Shown piece by piece: positions 61,701 through 64,000 of a DNA stretch of 64,000 nt. Numbering within the stretch: the first letter of the stretch is position 1; every line of letters starts with the position of its first letter. The stretch covers positions 144,011,787 to 144,075,786 of the forward strand of contig NC_044978.1 of assembly GCF_008728515.1 (NCBI RefSeq). The letters run 5' to 3'. Made by a program: the position numbers and the translations under genes. The notes beneath the pieces were generated by a model that ran no database searches, was not told the DNA's origin, and saw only the letters and a list, made by a program, of their open reading frames with translations. Origin of the DNA: Papio anubis (taxonomy: Eukaryota > Chordata > Mammalia > Primates > Cercopithecidae).

Positions 61701-61793
61701 TATCAAGAGGACTGCTTTTAAAACATTAGTCGATGAAGTTCAGGAGCTGGAGGCAAAATCTCAAGACCCAGGAGCAGTTGTACTTGGAAAAAG
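61701..61793 (+). CDS. ATP8A1: ATP8A1 exon 10 of window: start of C-terminal cytosolic tail
   Basis: The exon has 93 bp. One base completes the Val codon, then 30 residues follow (IKRTAFKTLVDEVQELEAKS, then QDPGAVVLGK), then two bases (AG) of the next codon. This begins the cytosolic tail, which in the ATP8A proteins is autoinhibitory. Upstream is a strong T-rich acceptor (tttttttctttttgcag) and the donor is AG|gtaaaa. No exon matching the remaining ~60 tail residues was seen before 64000, so the 3' end of the gene is beyond the window. Confidence 0.97.
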
Positions 61794-61954
61794 GTAAAAT
61801 ACACAGTGAATATATTCTTTTCCAAATGAACTTTAAATTTATCTTGTACAAGTGGTTGCAAATAAGTGATAAGACTTGTACTTATCAACATCAAGCTGGC
61901 AGTGTCATTGACAGGTTTGGGAATCAGAGACATGTCGGTTTAAACAAATCGGTC

Positions 61955-62135
61955 GCTTTCTAAACTATGTGCCCTTGGCCACATTGGTTAATCCTACTGA
62001 GCCTCAATATCCTCATCAATAAAATGAGGACAATAATACCTACCTCATGGTTAATTGTAAGAGTTGAATAAAGTATTATGAAGAACTTAGCATAGTGCGA
62101 AGTCTTTAATGAGCATTAAATAAATGGTAGTTACA
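61955..62135 (+). repeat. MIR
   Basis: tgagcctcaatatcctcatc, aataaaatgaggacaataat, acctacctcatggttaattg. Confidence 0.85.
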
Positions 62136-62217
62136 AACATTATTGTATTATCAAACTGCAAGAGAAGAAAAAGATTTTTAACTTGAAATAGTATCCATAA
62201 TAAAATAGTATGTAATC

Positions 62218-62520
62218 GGCCAGGTGCGGTGGCTCACACCTGTAATCCCAGCACTTTGGGAGGCCGAGGCAGGCAGATCACAAGGTCAGGAGTTCGAGAT
62301 CAGCCTGACCAACACTGTGAAACCCCGTCTCTACTAAAAATACAAAAATTAGCCAGGCATAGTGATGGGTGCTTGTAATCCCAGCTACTAAGGAGGCTGA
62401 GGCAAGAGAATTGCTTGAACGCAGGAAGTGGAGGTTGTAGTGAGCCAAGATCAAGCCACTGCACTCCAGCCTGGGCAACAGAGCGAGACTCCATCTCAAA
62501 AAAAAAAAAAAAAAAAAAAG
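62218..62520 (+). mobile_element. Alu, plus strand, with perfect 10-bp target duplication
   Basis: gtatgtaatc at 62208-62217 and 62521-62530. The body runs from ggccaggtgcggtggctcac to an A tail of about 20. Confidence 0.96.
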
Positions 62521-62999
62521 GTATGTAATCAAAATCACAGTTTGATATAAGGCAAATTACCTTATATAATTGCATTTGTGGTTCAGTAGTTACTAGGAAC
62601 TGACCTAGATGTGTATCATACATGAATTATGTATCCCAAGTTCTCTTCCTTACCACCAACCCCTCCAAAAAAATCAAAGTTAGAAAGCTAATCAAATCCA
62701 CTAAATTCACAAAGCATCGTAAGAAAGAAATTAAAATTACTTGCAGTCTATAATAAAAGACAATTATGAAGATAGTAGCAGGAATTTATTTTTTCTTCAT
62801 TTTTATCATACTAAAGTAAGCTGAAGTTTTGGCTAAACTATAGGAAATATTTTACCCTGGTATATGTCACCTTAATCACGATTCACTGTTGATATTCATT
62901 TTGACACAATGGAGTAGATGTCAGAACTCAGTGAGACTTTGGCTTCCAGCTCTCTTGCTCTCATACTGAAGGAACACATCACACACCAGTGTGTGCCAC

Positions 63000-63240
63000 T
63001 TTTTTTGAAAATAATAGCACTGAGCTTTGTTGAGCACTCACTACGTGCCAGGTGCTTCCCTTGCATTTTACGTGTACTATCTCACTGAATCCCAGTAACA
63101 ACCCTATACAGATCCATCATCTCCATTTTTTTCCAGGTGAGGAAACTGGGGCTTCAAGAGGTGAAGTTCCCAAAATTATTAGTAACATATCTGGGCCTGG
63201 AGTCCATGCCAGCTGATCCCAGAGCTCCTGTTCTGAACCA
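63000..63240 (-). repeat. MIR
   Basis: tgagcactcactacgtgcca, actatctcactgaatcccag, gtgaggaaactggggcttca. Confidence 0.85.
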
Positions 63241-63289
63241 TTCACAATTCTACCTCCTTTTGCTACTTGTTCAAAAATATAATAGAGCT

Positions 63290-63395
63290 GCAAAAACAGC
63301 CTGCTACTAACTTGACAAAGTACTTAACCTCTGACTCAGCGTCCCAGTGTACAGGATGGCAATGATAATACCTACTTTCAGGGTTGTGTCCTCCT
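63290..63395 (+). repeat. MIR fragment
   Basis: gacaaagtacttaacctctg, then aatgataatacctactttca. It lies close to a MIR of opposite orientation. Confidence 0.7.
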
Positions 63396-64000
63396 CCCTC
63401 CACCTTTTTCTTCATCTAAAAATTGGCATCACAGGATTCCTCTTAGGAAATTACCTATTCCATTACCTAGCAGTTGGTCAGTAAATTCAGCTAGTAAATT
63501 AATTATGTCAGTTCTCTTTCTCTAGCAATAAAAAGAATACAGTAAGAGTTCTAGCTCATGAAATTGTGAATAAAACAATTTATTCATAATTATTAGGGAA
63601 AGGCCACTGTTAATACTGTTACTATCCTTAGTAGTACATTTCCAGATTCGTAAGTGTGTTAATAAAATCACATTAAGCCCTTCCACGTGATACTTAGTTT
63701 GCCTTTTTGTTGTCTACCAGTGACCTCTATTCATAAATCAGGCCAATATAATGACCCCCAGGTCCTAAACATTCAGTAAGTCTGTAATATATGTAGCTCC
63801 TTCCATTAAATAAAATGAGCCGGAGAGCCCAAAAAGGAAAGAAGTGAATTCCAGCATAAATGACCACCAACTTCTCCATAGGACATGCATCAGATAAATT
63901 CCCTGCTGCTGCCTAGCTCATTTGCCTAAAATAGCTCTATAGCTTTTTCTAAGAACTCAGGAATGTGTTAGCTATCAGCTGAATACCACAGACAAAAACC

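Larger units (their letters stand above)
19830..61793 (+). other. ATP8A1: ATP8A1 gene, partial: ten internal exons and their introns
   Basis: This is the 3' half of a P4-ATPase gene. The ten exons, joined in order, give an open 327-codon frame running from the P-domain hinge (GDGAND) to M10 and the first part of the C-terminal tail. The residues match ATP8A1 rather than its paralogue ATP8A2 wherever I remember a difference: DVSMIQ rather than DVGMIQ, SSDYSIAQFKYLKNLL, FGNGKTSDYLLLGN and SQDPGAVVLGK. As known for the family, ATP8A1 with its partner CDC50A (TMEM30A) moves phosphatidylserine from the outer or luminal leaflet to the cytosolic leaflet of Golgi, endosomal and plasma membranes. The fragment corresponds roughly to residues 770-1100 of about 1164. 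The aspartyl-phosphate DKTGT motif and the last ~60 residues lie outside the window. Intron lengths are 92, 8728, 104, 3224, 5476, 1948, 901, 19792 and 718 bp. Confidence 0.97.
61794..64000 (+). other. ATP8A1: ATP8A1 intron, 5' part, running off the window
   Basis: It contains MIR remnants (about 61955-62135, 63000-63240, 63290-63395) and a full-length Alu (62218-62520). The stretches 62531-62990 and 63400-64000 show nothing recognised, and no further coding exon was found. Confidence 0.85.

Noticed and set aside
1..64000. CRISPR arrays, bacterial operons, tRNA or rRNA genes, or a novel defence-type system
   Set aside because: The spliced exons, Alu and L1 content and intron structure show primate nuclear DNA. 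No regularly spaced repeat array and no tRNA-like or rRNA-like sequence was seen.

Overview
The window is intronic and exonic sequence from the 3' part of one mammalian gene, ATP8A1, which encodes a P4-ATPase phosphatidylserine flippase. It reads on the + strand. Ten consecutive coding exons between 19830 and 61793 have consensus GT-AG borders and compatible phases. Together they give 981 coding bases (327 codons). They run from the GDGAND hinge of the P domain through membrane segments M5-M10 to the start of the cytosolic C-terminal tail. Earlier exons (actuator, nucleotide-binding and DKTGT regions) and the last exons lie outside the window.

The organism is a primate, because Alu elements are abundant (19 recognised). 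Two Alus carry diagnostic bases that I associate with the AluYR lineage of Old World monkeys, so the best guess is a cercopithecid (macaque, baboon, vervet or similar) rather than human. I cannot name the species.

Layout. 1-19829: intron with a nested set of Alus, MIRs and an old L1, a full-length RPS7 processed pseudogene (minus strand, 12636-13320) and a young L1 with a twin-priming 5' inversion (16294-17426). 19830-20216: two exons separated by a 92-bp intron. 20217-28944: intron with a structurally complete THE1-type LTR element (21358-23608, minus strand, 5-bp target duplication), followed by a repeat-poor stretch. 28945-29246: two exons with a 104-bp intron. 29247-41101: four further exons, with L2, L1M and a hAT-Charlie transposon split by three Alus in the introns. 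41102-60893: one 19.8-kb intron with MIRs, an Alu, L1 fragments and a locally CpG-richer unique block near 58.56-58.95 kb. 60894-61793: two exons (M10 and the start of the C-terminal tail). 61794-64000: intron with MIRs and a young-looking Alu.

There is no bacterial-type content, CRISPR array or phage. I found no sign of an undescribed multi-gene system. The interesting material is mutational and mobile-element archaeology plus a few candidate regulatory and splicing features. Most open reading frames in the window are Alu, L1 or LTR translations and are not annotated as genes.
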